Source: Sialis fuliginosa
Lineage: Eukaryota; Arthropoda; Insecta; Megaloptera; Sialidae
Assembly: GCA_961205875.1 (NCBI GenBank)
Contig: OY540821.1
Span: forward strand, 13,454,001-13,518,000
Reading direction: 5' to 3'
Length of the DNA: 64,000 nucleotides
The notes under the pieces were generated by a model. The model made no database searches and was not told where the DNA came from. It was given only the letters and a program-made list of their open reading frames with translations. The position numbers were made by a program, and so were the translations under genes. Positions 1 through 12,780 of the stretch are shown piece after piece (position 1 is the stretch's first letter; each line of letters starts with the position of its first letter).

Positions 1-1513
1 CTAAATGTCGCCTTTTCATCACCGTAATCAGATTGCAAACTCGAACTAAACTACATCGATTTTATAAAAGCACTTAACATATTCTATCGCCTGTGACGGA
101 ACAGTTTTGGTCAGAACCGTCCTAAAAAAAAAAAAAAATATATGAACTTTTACCAAAAATTTTAACATCACATATTTCAAAATAGATTTTTAAAATTAAA
201 TTCCGATAATTTTTTCTATCAATCTAACCCTCAAAAACTGCATTTAAAAAAAGGTCTGTTAATTTACCCCCTCCCTTTACAACCATATATTTTGTGGAGG
301 TTAAATTGATAGATTTTTTCTTCAAAATATAATAAAACCATGCTTATTGCTATTCAGTAATCCTATGTAGAGTTAAAACGAAAAAAAAAACATTTTTGGA
401 GGTTAAATTGGCAACTATCATTAAAATATAAGGGAACTCACATTAGTGGTGCTAAATTTCAAATATAATCAATATAAAAACTGTTTTATATTTATTAATA
501 AATGTGTATAAATGCATCTAGAATATTCTGAATTACTTTCGTTTTCTGGAAAGTACTTCACTAAAAAAAATATCAAAGTTAGCAAATCTAAAAAATGGAA
601 TACCTAAGTAAATTAGCAATTGAATAAATAATAATCAACATTATTGTAATAATAGAACTGTTAAAATAACTGCTTGGTTAATAGTTTGTTTTAACTTTTT
701 ACAGGACAGACACAGTTTCTCAATAATTAACGTTTGATTGACTGATGAATTTAATATACTTTGTTTATAATAGTTCATAAGAATTGGTTGCCAAATATAT
801 TTACTTAAAACAAATTTTAATTTCCTTTTTTGTATATCAAAAATATAACCAATATGATCAATAACTAATAAACTTTATACCTTATTCCGTACCTGTAGTA
901 ATGCCTCCAGCCACAATTTAGAGGTTAAACTACCTCGGGGAGATCAGAGCTCTATTGGAATATTTGTGCGAGAATCATGTCCGATCCCAATGTGGTGAGC
1001 TATACTGCTTTAACGCTTTTGTGCCACACAAATGCACGTAAACAAACGCCTACATAAGTATAAATAAATATACATATATGTATACATCATATACATGCAT
1101 AGATTTATGTAGAGTAGCATGTAATAGTGGTCGACCAGTTTTCATTCAAATTCGCTTATCACAAACTTAGTAGGCTCCTCCCATTTGATTATTATAATAT
1201 TTAAATCATTTCTCCATGTACCAATTTATAGTAAGTACTCATACATATTTGTACGATTAAATTATTATGTAATCTATTGAAAATTGTATAAGTAATCAAT
1301 GAAATGTGTTTTTATTTTAAATACAAGCTCCGCCATAAAAAAAAGATAACTGATGATGTTTGTCTTAATATTTCGAATCTGTTGTAAGTGATTCTGACCT
1401 ATACTGCGGTAGACGATTTCCGAAACCCATATATGTGTTAAAAATGGTTAAAAATACCAATAATCGAATAGATAATGTATATACATATATAGACCGTTTC
1501 AAACAATCAAAAT
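1..1513. other. AT-rich non-coding stretch
   Basis: This stretch is AT-rich with A and T homopolymers and no convincing gene. The only compositionally distinct part is the GC-richer island at about 895-1000, listed separately. ORFs here are short and unrecognised. Confidence 0.6.
895..1000 (+). other. GC-richer island, possible short exon
   Basis: A GC-richer block stands out from its AT-rich surroundings. On the plus strand one frame stays open for over 40 codons across it, without an ATG. It has an acceptor-like CCTGTAG at the left (AG at about 898-900) and a donor-like GTG|GTGAGC at about 993-999. The hairpin-forming string GAGGTTAAACTACCTC lies inside it. I do not recognise the translation or any structured RNA family. 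It could be an exon, a conserved non-coding element or an old repeat. Confidence 0.15.
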
Positions 1514-1643
1514 CCCTTACACACTTGCAACTTTTAGCAGCGCGACTATCGCGTACATTCATATTACATATTTATATATACATATAAATCGAAAAACCAA
1601 ACTGGCGATAGTCGTACTGCTAAAAGTCGCAAGTGTGTAAGGA
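1514..1643. repeat. Inverted repeat (hairpin / MITE-like), ~40-bp arms
   Basis: The left arm begins CCCTTACACACTTGC and the right arm ends GCAAGTGTGTAAGG. The arms share roughly 40 bp with a few mismatches around an AT-rich loop of about 50 bp. The size and AT-rich centre fit a small MITE or a relic hairpin. I could not fix a clear target-site duplication. Confidence 0.6.
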
Positions 1644-2974
1644 GTCTAAATCTACAGTTAAATGAGATATATACTAAATAAGGGTATTTTGGGTAGGTTG
1701 TCACAAACGTTGTTGTAGCATCCCCTCCAAAAAAAACAAAACAATCAGTGTACTGTGGTGTGATGTCATAAATACATAGAATGTGTAATTTGTTTCGGCG
1801 CACAAAATATAAATTTTTTGCAATCTCCATTTTATTAAATGTAAGTCAATATATTGCGGTAGATAAAAAAAAATGCAAATGAATTTTAGGATCACCTCAA
1901 AAAAGTGTTTTTGAGTCTGTTATCATCATGTAAACATATATCAGCAGTGGAAATCCAACATATCTTTATCTGTCTTTTTCTATTCTATGGTCTTTATTGT
2001 CACGCAAAACTTTTATTTTCAGTTTTCTGTTACATGTATTCTTTTTGTAAAAACTTTTTAATTTAATCGACCTTATACTTTATATTTTATTTCCTCTACC
2101 GCCTCGTTTTGAGAACGTTATTTAGATAGCTTGTTATATGTTTTAAAAAAAAGATTTAAGTGGTATGAAATATTATACAGGATTGCTCTTTTATTAACTA
2201 TCTTGTTCAGAAAAGTTTTTTTGCGTATTGTTTTTAATACATTATGGTTTTTAATACAAATTATAATAGGAATACATCTTCACGATCATTTCTCTTATAA
2301 GAATTTTGTAGAGAATGTACGTTTTTAAATTTAATTATATTTTTTAAAGATTTTATTGGAAGATGTATCTAATAAACTCACTAAACGGCTTATTTTTATT
2401 TGATCTATATACCTATTTCGCGTAATATATGTTACGAATTGTATTTATAAAGGTAAACTGATTAACTATAATTAAAAGTAGTTAAAAGTGTTTTAATATC
2501 AAATAATTCAAACAACGGTAATGTAATCACATTAATTTTATTAATTTTACAAAACCTTTCAAATAAAATATTTAAAATGTTTATAATCAGTAAATGCGAA
2601 ATAGTAAACATTTCATTAAAATAAGTGCATAATGAATGGCTGGATTAGTAATAAATGTTTAAAATAGAATACAATATCACTGTTTCAAATAATAATTACT
2701 AGGATATACTAAAATAATTGTAAATTGATACTGTTCATCCAAATAATAAATTAAATAATTAACTTTTAATACCTTGTTTAAATAAGTCAATTTACCAATT
2801 GTCATCAATAATTTTCAATATGTCATTGAATTGATGTGACTAATTTGAGTTGATTTCAACATAGACATGACATAAATATGAATATATTGTATTGTAATTA
2901 ATATTATGTTGTAAAAGAAATATTCATTTCAAATCCATGTTGGATAGTCAAATACATTTTTTGTACTATATCCA
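1644..2974. other. AT-rich non-coding stretch, nothing recognised
   Basis: Only short chance ORFs and AT-rich simple sequence are seen. There are no inverted repeats, splice-like pairs or GC islands that I could support. Confidence 0.55.
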
Positions 2975-3120
2975 TATATATTATAAAGCTCAACGTCCGT
3001 CTGTCTGTCTGTCCGTTTATGCGCTTATCCGATTTACGTTTTTTTTTATTCATAAATAAGTTCTCTGGCCAGGTTATAGGATTTATTACGTTAGGTAACA
3101 TAAAGAATAAGCAGGCAGAT
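2975..3120 (+). repeat. Possible dispersed-repeat terminus with GTCT microsatellite
   Basis: A short run of GTCT/GTCC units at about 2995-3015 follows a TATATTATAAAGC string and precedes TATGCGCTTATCCGATTT. This arrangement resembles the 3' tails of insect RTE-type or Helitron-like repeats. The match is from memory of the general pattern only, so the family is uncertain. Confidence 0.25.
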
Positions 3121-3344
3121 ATTTATTCTCTGTTATGAATCATTTGAAATGTAACTATTTTTTTTTTAAAGAATGAATAGAGTATAATTTATAGATAATA
3201 ATATTACCTACAATTTTTAACTTAAACATTTTTCTTTAATTCGCACTGTATCCGGTTGAAAGCTCGTTTTCAAAAATAGGAGGTTTTCTTCCAAGACAAA
3301 AATTAATATTAAATATAAAATACACATCTACAATTTGTCGTGTT

Positions 3345-3470
3345 AGATTTACATCGTCTACAAATAGACAGACCGACACACAGACATCATGACGAAAATA
3401 GTCAGAATTGATTCAGGGAAGGTCAAAATGGATAATTCCATCACAATCCAGATTTCGAAAAAAAATTGGC
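3345..3470 (+). repeat. Dispersed repeat fragment (second copy near 55370-55460)
   Basis: The segment with GACAGACCGACACACAGACATC and GACGAAAATAGTCAGAA resembles 55370-55460, which has CAGACACATAGACATCATGG followed by TGAAAATAGTCAGAA. Both are followed by an AAAATC/AATTCGAA-type tail. They look like two old copies of one dispersed repeat, probably a retroelement 3' region. Confidence 0.4.
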
Positions 3471-3704
3471 TTTACTATATTTACTTATATTACTTATAAA
3501 GAAAGTAAAAAAAATAGAAAACAATTAGCTACTTCTTATTAATACACAACAATTAGTTATAAACTTGTTTTTATCAAATACTAACAACTCAACCATACAT
3601 TCTTTCTTATACTAAGAAAACAAATTGAAATATATTACATTCCTTCCATTTAGAATGTCCCACTTGATAGTATTACAATAACCATTCAACTATATATTCC
3701 CCTC

Positions 3705-3850
3705 TCCCAGTAACTTATTATCGGATGCCCCAATAACCATTCTACGACCACCTGGGTCTACCTACCAATCGTGTCTGCCTACCCTCTCACACCCGCCGTG
3801 CCCACCTTACTCGCAATTCAGTTCCCGCGTGACTCGACAGTGTCATGCGG
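3705..3850. other. GC-richer island
   Basis: About 145 bp of C-rich sequence stands out from its AT-rich surroundings. On the minus strand a short ATG frame (MTLSSHAGTELR) runs into a donor-like CGA|GTAAGG at about 3804-3798. This is too short to call a gene. A conserved regulatory element is equally possible. Confidence 0.2.
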
Positions 3851-4042
3851 TATGCGTATTTTTTATGGGACGGAAAATGTATCAGATTGTTTAATAAAAA
3901 TTGTGTCAACCGAATAAAGCTTATTACTGTTGCCAGATATTTTTTCGTGATGGTATTAACATTTTACGTAATTGAATTTGATTTATTTTTAATGATATGC
4001 TATTTGATTTGTGTTGGAACTTAATTGAAAAACCTACTATGG

Positions 4043-4085
4043 ATGTCACGAGACTTTCTTATACGTAATACGGTTTAACAATATT
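4043..4085 (-). repeat. MITE fragment (family of 18064-18173)
   Basis: The string ATGTCACGAGACTTTCTTATACGTAATAC matches one terminal arm of the inverted-repeat element at 18064-18173 (GGCGTTACAGGACTTTCTTATACGTAATAC) with a few changes. Only one arm is recognisable, so this is a truncated or decayed copy. Confidence 0.5.
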
Positions 4086-4957
4086 TGCAAATATACTATG
4101 TAGCAATGTAGTATAGTAATATGTGCTATACCGGGTGTTTTTAAAGACAGATTTGAAAAAGAAAAGTTAAACCTCAAAGCCATCAAAGTGACCTTTCTAA
4201 GGTCACCCCATAATGTCAATATTTAGCCCCCTCGAAACCATGAAACTTTTTTTATTAAAAATTCGTCATTTTGGAAATAATCTGCTGAAAAGTCCTTAAA
4301 AAAATACCCGATATACATATTATGCATTTAGTAAAATCTAAAGATTTGTTAAATATTTTTTATTAAAAAATTCGCTAATTTTAAATAAACGTTAACTACA
4401 TACTTGTATTCATTTATTTCTTTATACCTATTCCCGATTGACTTTCAGGAACGTATTTGTACTAATCAATAACGAGTTATTAAAAACATTTTCAATTTCA
4501 TGATTATTTAAATTATCCATACAAATATTTATCTACCAACAGTCTAAATTATGTAAATAAATATTTTGATTGACTGCAAATACAGTAAAATAAACAATTG
4601 TCAATAGGCCAACAAAAAATCTACTACACTTATAAACTTGTCTCTCAATTTTGTTTATCTTTATTTTATTTCCATAAGTTATTACTGGGCCTAATTTTCA
4701 CAACGTAGCTATCTCTCATTGGTTCCCCTTCATCAGTCCTAACGTCTATCACAGCCCGCTTTCTCGAACAAAGGTGCTGATAATTTATTACGAGTACTTT
4801 TTATACAGTCACGAACCAATTTTATTGTATCTTTTTAGACACTTCTTCAATGGTTCCACCTGATTTTAATAAAAATCATATTTCACTTCTAAAGACAGTT
4901 GCACACTACAGTATGACACCTGGCTTTTGTATTTATAATAATTACGTATAAGGTGCA

Positions 4958-5215
4958 GTGGGGTAAGTGCAGAAACGGGGTAAGTGCATTAACGGGTTCT
5001 TTTTATTATTATACGAGTGAAATTGTAATAGCTAATATGTAGGGAACTACTAAAAGTTAATACCAGCTTGTTTAAAAAGTTCACTACTCCAAAACTAAAC
5101 AACGTATCTTGATGCGGTAAAAAGCATTTTATACTAGGCGTATTCTTGCCCTATAGCATAAGAAATAATGCTTCAATCGTTTTTAACTACCCCGAAAATG
5201 GGGCAAGTGCACTGT
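4958..5215. repeat. Cluster of GGGG(T/C)AAGTGCA motifs
   Basis: The motif GGGGTAAGTGCA occurs near 4963 and 4977, and GGGGCAAGTGCACTGTAG near 5200. The spacing and the CAGTGGGG start suggest transposon terminal or subterminal repeats. I could not define both ends or a target duplication, and the intervening 200 bp is AT-rich with no ORF of note. Confidence 0.3.
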
Positions 5216-7358
5216 AGTTGACATTTTTTACAATTTCCTTTTTTTCTTTAAAATAATATTGTTGGATAAAAATAATGATTTTCCTGTTTTCAACAATATT
5301 TTTCTCTTGCTGTAACCTTTTTCAGTATATTAAAATTATTAAATCGACTTTTAAACCACTCAGCATGAATTAATTTTTGTTTTAATTAAATTAGTTATTT
5401 ATATCAGATTATAACCACTCGAAATAAAATCTGAATTTTAAACAAATTCCTAATTAAAACATAATAATAAAAATAAAATACGGTATAAAATTACTCAAAA
5501 CAATTTTCTGAAACTATGTACATTTTATAAAGTTCTCGCTTTATTAAAGAGTATTATTGGAAATTCTAGTACTATATACATTGATTAGCACACACTCCAG
5601 TGTTGGTAGAACAAAATTAAACAGACCTAACAAATGTTTCCTGGAAGTAATATCAATTAGAGTGCATTAATTCATAATCATGGATAATCATGAATTAGTT
5701 TTACCTTTTATTCCTTTTCCTTTGCATTTTCTTTTGTATGCAGTTCCACGATAAATCGATTATATTTTGACAAAACTAAATATGATTCAATTTACATTTG
5801 TTGTCTAAAGATATCATTCAGGCCCAAGGACATAAACTTATAATTTAGTATATTTGGATGCGAAATTCGTTAAAATAAAAATAAATAAATAAATAATAAA
5901 TAAAATAATTTAATTTGAACAAAATTTACTGTTTGATATTAACCTTTAAATTAAATAAATATTAGTTAATATAAGATTCGTTATATTTCAATATTTATTT
6001 ATTTATTCTGTAAGAATAAATGGAAAAAAATTATAAAAAATTATGAGATTTTTTCAAGGTATTATCTCAAAAAAATATAAAAAATATCTACATTGATAGT
6101 ATTCCTAAAACCTTTAGAATTGCAGTAAAATAATACATACTATGTTAACTAACGTGGCATTGAAAAAAATTAATTAAAATAGTTTTATTATTTTTTTCCA
6201 GGCGAAACAATGTAAAAAACTTGCATTTGCAAAAAGAACAAATGTAAAGTAAGAAGCGATGCAAAAACTACCCAGACGAATCAATTTATTCTACAGTTTC
6301 TTTTTATATATTAAATACTGATTTTAAAGTAAGATTCGATGTTCCGATGGTTATATTTTTTTCTTTTAGGTACAATCGGATTTCTTTTTATGTGAATCTT
6401 TTTTATGCGGTTTTGGAGTTACGGTACGAGAAATAAATATTAATTTAAATATGTAAGCGTTTTGTAATTAGAAAAATTTAAAAAAATCGTAAAAATATTC
6501 AATAAGCATTCACTGCACTTACATTTTTTAATTCAATTGTAGAAAAAAAATTTAACCCAAAATGACTCCTCCTTTTCAATAAAATTAATAGAGACAAAAT
6601 TTAAGAACAAACTTATTTTATTTTGTATCAATTTTTTGCAGATTTTTAAACCAATGTTTACAATTTAAGCTATGTCTTTTTTTGTGCGATTTTTTTATAT
6701 ACAGTTTCCTATAGAACGTATCTACAGCATAAAAAAATACGTTACTGTATTTGATATTCTACACAATATGTTTCATTTTAATATTATGTATTTTAAAAGA
6801 CTGCAGTTTTATGGATTTATTGATTTGAACCTTTTTTTTACTTTTATGTGGTCGCGTAAAATAATAAATCTATCTATATGTAAAACCTATTCTAGTTATA
6901 ATTTTATGTATGGACTTATGGATATCTATGTATAATAAAATAAACGTATCTAATGCATTTATTTTATCGATGTACATTTTACTTTCTTGTTTGCTAAACA
7001 AAAAGAATATTGGTATTGCTGAAATATATATTTATGCTTTTAATGAAAAACCAACAAATGTCAAGTATGGAATATGGATAGATAAACTTAGTGAAAATAT
7101 CATATAAGTTTTTGGAGGACGAAGCCCTCATTGGCCAATATCGTGTAGGTATTTTCTTTATACAGCATGTCCCAATAGTCTGGGAATAGTCACAAAGTTA
7201 AGTTTCTGATAAAAATGCTTCAGAATTTAATGTATTCAAAGATCACATTTTTTTGACCTTGGAATAACTTAAATAATAAATATTTACTTTGATCTTATCG
7301 AAATTAAGGAATAATTAGATTTTTTTAAGAAAACAAAATTCAAAAAATTTTTTTTGTA
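5216..7358. other. AT-rich non-coding stretch, nothing recognised
   Basis: Long AT-rich sequence with scattered short ORFs. The overlapping openings at 6672-6935 and 6910-7107 are rich in F, I, Y, N and K, as expected from random AT-rich DNA. No domain or repeat is recognised. Confidence 0.55.
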
Positions 7359-7366
7359 CTTTTTCC

Positions 7367-7498
7367 CAGTGCTTCGAACCGAAAACCGAAAAAACCGTTA
7401 TTTTTTGCGGAACGAAAACCGAAACCGAACCGAAATATATTTTTTTACTCGAACCGGAACGAAAACCGAAACGAAAAAAATATCGGTTCGAAGCCCTG
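7367..7498. mobile_element. hAT-type MITE, 132 bp, 8-bp target duplication
   Basis: The element opens with CAGTGCTTCGAACCGA and closes with TCGGTTCGAAGCCCTG, giving 16-bp terminal inverted repeats with one mismatch. It is flanked on both sides by the identical 8-mer CTTTTTCC (7359-7366 and 7499-7506). CAG-type ends plus an 8-bp duplication are diagnostic of the hAT superfamily. The interior consists of CCGAAAA/GAACCG-type repeats and encodes nothing, so it needed transposase from elsewhere. The open frame across it is an accident of the repeat. Confidence 0.9.
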
Positions 7499-7506
7499 CT
7501 TTTTCC

Positions 7507-10500
7507 TTCAAATTTATTGCTAGAAATTTAACCATTTGAGTATTGGAACACCTTGAACGAAATGAATTATCGACAGTTGAAAAATCGTTAAGTTTTACAA
7601 TGAAAGCAATTTTAAAAAGAATATAGCACAGTATTGTTAGAATGTCAACACAGTGTACATAGAGAAAACTAACATTATACAGCTAACTAACTACATCTGT
7701 CGGAGAAGTTTGGAAACACAACGATGTGTATGTACCGATAGGTGGCGTGGGGCAGTCAGCTAGAAAATTAATGGCCGATATTTTAGCCGGCTTCGACCTT
7801 CGTTTTGATTTACGACGCCTGTGCTGTACGTCCAATGTTTTATGAATTTCTCTCTCGCAAATTTCGAATTATTTTTGTAAGCAAAAGCTATTCATCTATG
7901 ATGGATAGTTTCCAGAAGAAAATATTTTTGTATGCCGCGGTGATTAATAATATTGAATAATAAATAAATAGCAGCCATGAATTTCGCCGACTAATAAAAG
8001 TTTTTATCTCAAAAATACGAGTATATATTAAAAAATACTATATTAAATCATAGTAATAAAAACTAGATCCACAAGATTGAAGGCTTCTAGTTTTAATTAG
8101 TTGTACTTTGATACAATGTCTAGAATTCACAAATAATTAAAATCTACCTTAAATATTGCATGAAAAATAGAGTAAGTTATCAGTATTTTCAGATCGATTT
8201 TTATTTACATTTTATATAAAAATACATAAAATGATGACCATTAAATAAATGAACATGATTCATTTCCACTTCCATCAATCTGTATTTAAAAAACCGTCGA
8301 CTTGCCATTATTCGTGTCTGCATTTTAGATATTACATTAACGAATTACATTTCTGATAATTTGATTTGTACCTCGAATATTGATGACTCGATAAAATAAA
8401 ATCGATTTTATAAAATACAGATTACATTTTTATTTTTTATTAATCTCATAAGTAATACAAAGCAAAATATTTATACCTGTAAGCAATGTAAATTATTTTC
8501 TATAAACATAGTTTATTTTTAAAATAATATATAAAAAATCTTTCTAACTGATAAAACGTTTTAAAAAAAATATTTTCTTCCCTAACAAAAATTGATTTAA
8601 AGTATAAAATGTATCCTTCTTTGTCTTTTTTGAGTGACATTTAACAGTAAATAAGCACAAATAGAATATAAACATTGAATAATTATTATTACTCCCATTT
8701 CCCCATCCATATTATACTGAAAACAATAATAAAAAAATCACATAACACTAAAAATAAAACATACGATATAATAGTTACAGCGTATATTTTGTTTGTGTTT
8801 TCCTAGTGAAATGATTGTTCGTAAATAATAATAAACATCAGTCTGCACCCATATTTGGGGTTGTTTGGTTTTTCCCGGTTGACTTCTATGTTACAACACC
8901 GTACATTTTTTATTTCACGTTGTTTAGGGTAACGAATATATCTTTCGCAGTTCCTCGTAGTAGAAATTTATTGAGACGCGTTTATTTCCTATTTTCAATA
9001 CGAATCGCATTTAATTTAAAAGCTTTTTATTTTATCTCTCGAAATATACAAAACGTTCTGACTATTTTCACACATATTCTATCTCTGTCTCTCACATTAA
9101 AACTATTCAGATGTTAAAATAATTAAATCATCTATGTGATTTTTAATTATGAGCTCAGTATAAAATTTAATGATATCTCTAATTGATAACTCGCTTTTAT
9201 TAATGAAATTTTATTTAAGCTATCTTTTTGAATATTATTAAAATTATGATCGTAAACTTATAATAATAAATAAAATGAGAGTGATGTTGCAATTAATTTT
9301 TATAACAACTCAATTAACTTTTAGTTATATTGGCATCCAAACGACCGAAACAAAAATGTTAACATTAAATTTTACTCAGCACCTACACCATATTACCCAG
9401 CACCTTATTTTGTTTAGTGCACGCATGAATAGAAGGTACTAGAGAAAGTAGTAGCACTGGTGTGAGACTAACAAACACAAAGTTATATTATGTTTAGTAG
9501 AAAAAAAGCTCTATCAGTTGTTGGAACACTTAACAATTGTTCTTGTTTCAAAGATGAGGGTGTGACGGTAGAGCGGAGGTGTAAAGACACAAGTCGGGGG
9601 TGTAAACAACAACGTCTGGATATATTTATGTTTCACCATTGTAAATTACTTTGATTCATCATGCAGAAAATAGAACATTTCATTATCTTTATAATAAAAG
9701 TCAGTTTTACTTCCATTAACTACAATGAAACATACATTTCTATAAGATTGAACTAGAAATAAGTACGTAAGCGATGAGCCATGACATATTACACTCTGTG
9801 TTACTTGTCCAAACCTGTGGAGATATTAGGAACAACAATAACATAGCACAGTAACAAGAGTATTACAATATATCATATTCGCCCTGTGTTTATTTCAACG
9901 AGGCAGACAAGCGAGTTGACAGTTTGCAACAGCGCGGTAAAAGGTGGTGAACCCAGAAAGTTTATTATTTTATATTTATATTACATTATTTTGTTTGCAA
10001 AAACATGTAAATCATAACAATCAAAACACTAGTTTATTGTGTTTTTTATTTATGACAATGTAGATAGTGTTAAACATAAATATTCATACGAGACGTTTCG
10101 AAATGTAGTATTATAGTAAGTAAAGGATGTATGTATGTCCATCCGTGCCTTTTTTGAAAAAAAAAACAGTCTCGCTCATTTTTTATAAAATTTTTTAACT
10201 TCAAATCGACATTTTTTCTCAAACAAATTTTTTTTTCTTGTACTACTCAATTACTTTTGTTTATAAGAAAATATTTCAGACGATTCCCGACGACGCTATA
10301 ACCTCCACAGTCGGCGAGCATCCTCGAAAAGGCGTTTCACAGAACAGCTTGTACATATCTCTGCTATTTTTAAATATCTTTGAAATAATTTTTTATGTAA
10401 ATATACATAAATGTATTTTCTATTTAATGATAATAATAAAATAAATTGCACTTGAGAGTTGCGTCAAAAAAAATTGCCTTTATATGCTACTTTTTCCGAG

Positions 10501-10863
10501 CGTCTTAATATATATATAACTGTTATTGAACAGTTTGATATCCCGTTTCAAAGTGCTTGGAATCTAACAAATTTTAGTATTTTCTTTATAATACTGGATA
10601 AATGTTATTATTTAAATTTGTATCAGTTCACTAAGAATCAACTTTTAAGTTTTAATTTTATATTTATGTATAGAAAACTTTACAGTTTATTTTGAGACTT
10701 CCTTGATGATAAAGCACTAAAACTAAACCCCTTTTCATGATGACAAAACACTATCGCTAAGCCTTTATAACAATGAATGCTAAAAGTTGTCGCATACGAA
10801 GTAAAACAAAAGAATAACATGTTTATTTCATTTATGTTGACAATCGTTACAAAAGCGTATCCC
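7507..10863. other. Mostly AT-rich non-coding stretch
   Basis: No gene is supported. Mixed-composition patches occur at about 7730-7830, 9540-9620 and 9890-9960 but carry no frame, hairpin or splice pair that I can defend. The ORF at 8815-9117 has no ATG start and no recognisable domain. Confidence 0.5.
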
Positions 10864-10993
10864 GATGAAAAACCAACACTTTTCCTTTCACCTTTTCAGT
10901 ATAACGTATTCCGAGTTGCGAGAAATAAATTCTGAAGTCATATACGTCAGCCCGCATGCTTCCCAGGAGATGGAGACGAACGGGGCATCGTAA
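10864..10993 (+). CDS. Candidate small ORF or terminal exon, unknown product
   Basis: An ATG frame of 42 codons starts MKNQHFSF and ends ASQEMETNGAS, followed directly by TAA and overlapping AATAAA signals (10992 onward). Within it, CTTTTCCTTTCACCTTTTCAG ending at 10899 is a strong splice-acceptor string. The same frame could therefore be the last coding exon (10900-10993, entering in phase 2) of a spliced plus-strand gene. The 3' part has higher GC and a less lysine/asparagine-biased composition than the window average. An in-frame TGA lies just upstream of the ATG. I recognise no domain. It could equally be chance or a conserved non-coding block. Confidence 0.28.
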
Positions 10994-11110
10994 ATAAAAT
11001 AAAACGCCAGAATTTATACGTGTACGATTGCAGGCTCGGCTCTCTTGACCTTCGCTGTACGATCAAAACACTGATGCCCGCCATTATAAACGAATTCTTC
11101 CAACTACCGT
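10994..11110 (+). other. GC-richer continuation after the candidate ORF
   Basis: The block with GCAGGCTCGGCTCTCTTGAC remains GC-richer than its surroundings to about 11110. If the upstream ORF is a terminal exon this would be 3' UTR. Otherwise the whole 10900-11110 region may be a conserved regulatory block. Confidence 0.2.
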
Positions 11111-11624
11111 CAAAAGACTACGGAATTTGTGTTTTGAAAATCAACATGACACTAACCGTACTACGTATATAGATTCACTTTTTATTTTACCATTACTTTT
11201 TTTCAATAAACAAATCGTTACCAACATGGAAAAAAATGTGTAACAAAAATTATTAAGGCACATATCAGTATTATGGAAAAAAAAATGCAACGAATATTGG
11301 AATTTTTATATGAACATGCAATATAGTTTTTTTTTACAATCTATGCAGAATTTAATTTTTCCCATAAATTTTTATAATAAAAAAAAATTATCTTGAAATT
11401 ACCTAAATAAAGCAAGTTTGTGTCATAATTTAATTTCAATGTAAGAAACTACCTTTAATGAGTATTTAATTTGAATATACAAACGATATCAGGGACAATT
11501 GGTAAAGTACTTTTCATTATTACAAATATTAGAAAAATAAAAGATCAAGTTAATTTATATAGAATATCCTAATCCGTCTAATACATTTTTATGCATCATT
11601 TCACAAAGCAAAATCAATATTTAG

Positions 11625-11800
11625 CGACGAAACAAATCGACGTTTTGTCTAGACAAGGTAATTCTCTAGACTAACTTCGAAATAAAAAAAATGCCAATGA
11701 AACTACCAAAAACAAAAAAATCTTACAGAAGCAATGATTAATTTAATATCATCATGCAAAATTGAAAAAAAAAATATCCAAAAAGAATCAGGCTGTGATT
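11625..11800 (+). repeat. Dispersed repeat, copy 1 (copy 2 at 28328-28510)
   Basis: The two segments share the order GCGACGAAA/GTGACGAAA, ACGTTTTGTCT, CAAG(G/T)AATTCT, then an A-rich stretch with TCTTA(C/A)A(G/A)AAG. Identity is moderate, indicating an old repeat family. No ends or coding capacity could be defined. The motif GACGAAAC...GTTTTGTC forms a small imperfect inverted repeat at its left edge. Confidence 0.5.
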
Positions 11801-12510
11801 GACACCAATGGAGGTTCTAAAAAAAAATTATTATTGAATAGTATTTTTTAAAACCGTTTATTTTTCGATAAATTCGTAATAAACTGTATTTTTTAACATA
11901 AAAATCCGTATTTGATTTTTTACAAAGTTTTTAAAATTACTTTTTTTTTTTTGATGTACAAACTAAAAGAAGGAATAATACAATTTTCTTTATTAATTCC
12001 AACCCTAATATTCGACTTTGTTAAAATTCCAGAACTATAGTGTAAAAAATAATTTTTAAAGTTTTGATACACAGAAAAATATACTTGCTTACAAACTTTT
12101 GGTTGATATAGTGTACATAATTTCATTTTGTAACAATTTTACCAAATTAAAATAAATCTTAAACAAACACAATGGTCTTCAATATATAGAATTTCGTCTC
12201 ACCTCTTTTGTATCGCTTTTATTTGAAAGAACTATAAATATTTTATATGTATAATATTTTGATCAATGGAATACGCACCTGTTCGACTATTTCTCGATGT
12301 AGCGATATGTTTTTACCACTCTGAGATTTAAATTGATCCTCCGGTAGCTATTGTATGTAGGAAAAAGCATTCCCTTGAATATGACTTTTATTCGCGCTAT
12401 ACTTTAAAGGTCTTTTCTGTACTATATAAAAGTGGAATTTCGTTTACAATTTATATACGTGTACGACTATCATAAACTGATTATTTATATTGCGTTTTAT
12501 TTTCATGTTG

Positions 12511-12780
12511 AAGTTATTTCGGAAATCAACGCTTTCGAATTATATTTACACATCTTGTATTTGTGATAATGAAAATTATTCATTTAAATACATAGTTTAA
12601 CTATATTATTCTAATGGATCTCTGATTTCAGGTATATTTGAAATAATTTCGAAAATCAACACTTACGAATTATATTTACACACTTTGTATTTGTGATATA
12701 TGAAAATTATTTATTAATTATTTATTTATTTATAATTTAACTATATTATGGTAATGGATCTCTGTTTTGAGGTATATTTG
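12511..12780 (+). repeat. Imperfect tandem duplication, ~130-bp unit
   Basis: Two head-to-tail copies start at 12511 (AAGTTATTTCGGAAATCAAC) and 12641 (AAATAATTTCGAAAATCAAC). Each contains GAATTATATTTACACA, TTGTATTTGTGAT, TTTAACTATATTAT and TAATGGATCTCTG in the same order. The copies differ by many substitutions and a small ATTT expansion, so the duplication is not recent. Confidence 0.85.

Noticed and set aside
7200..7340. Possible extra element left of the 7.37-kb MITE
   Set aside because: No inverted ends or duplications could be found.
8815..9117. 100-codon plus-strand ORF
   Set aside because: Begins at ATT rather than ATG, no recognisable domain, composition typical of chance openings.
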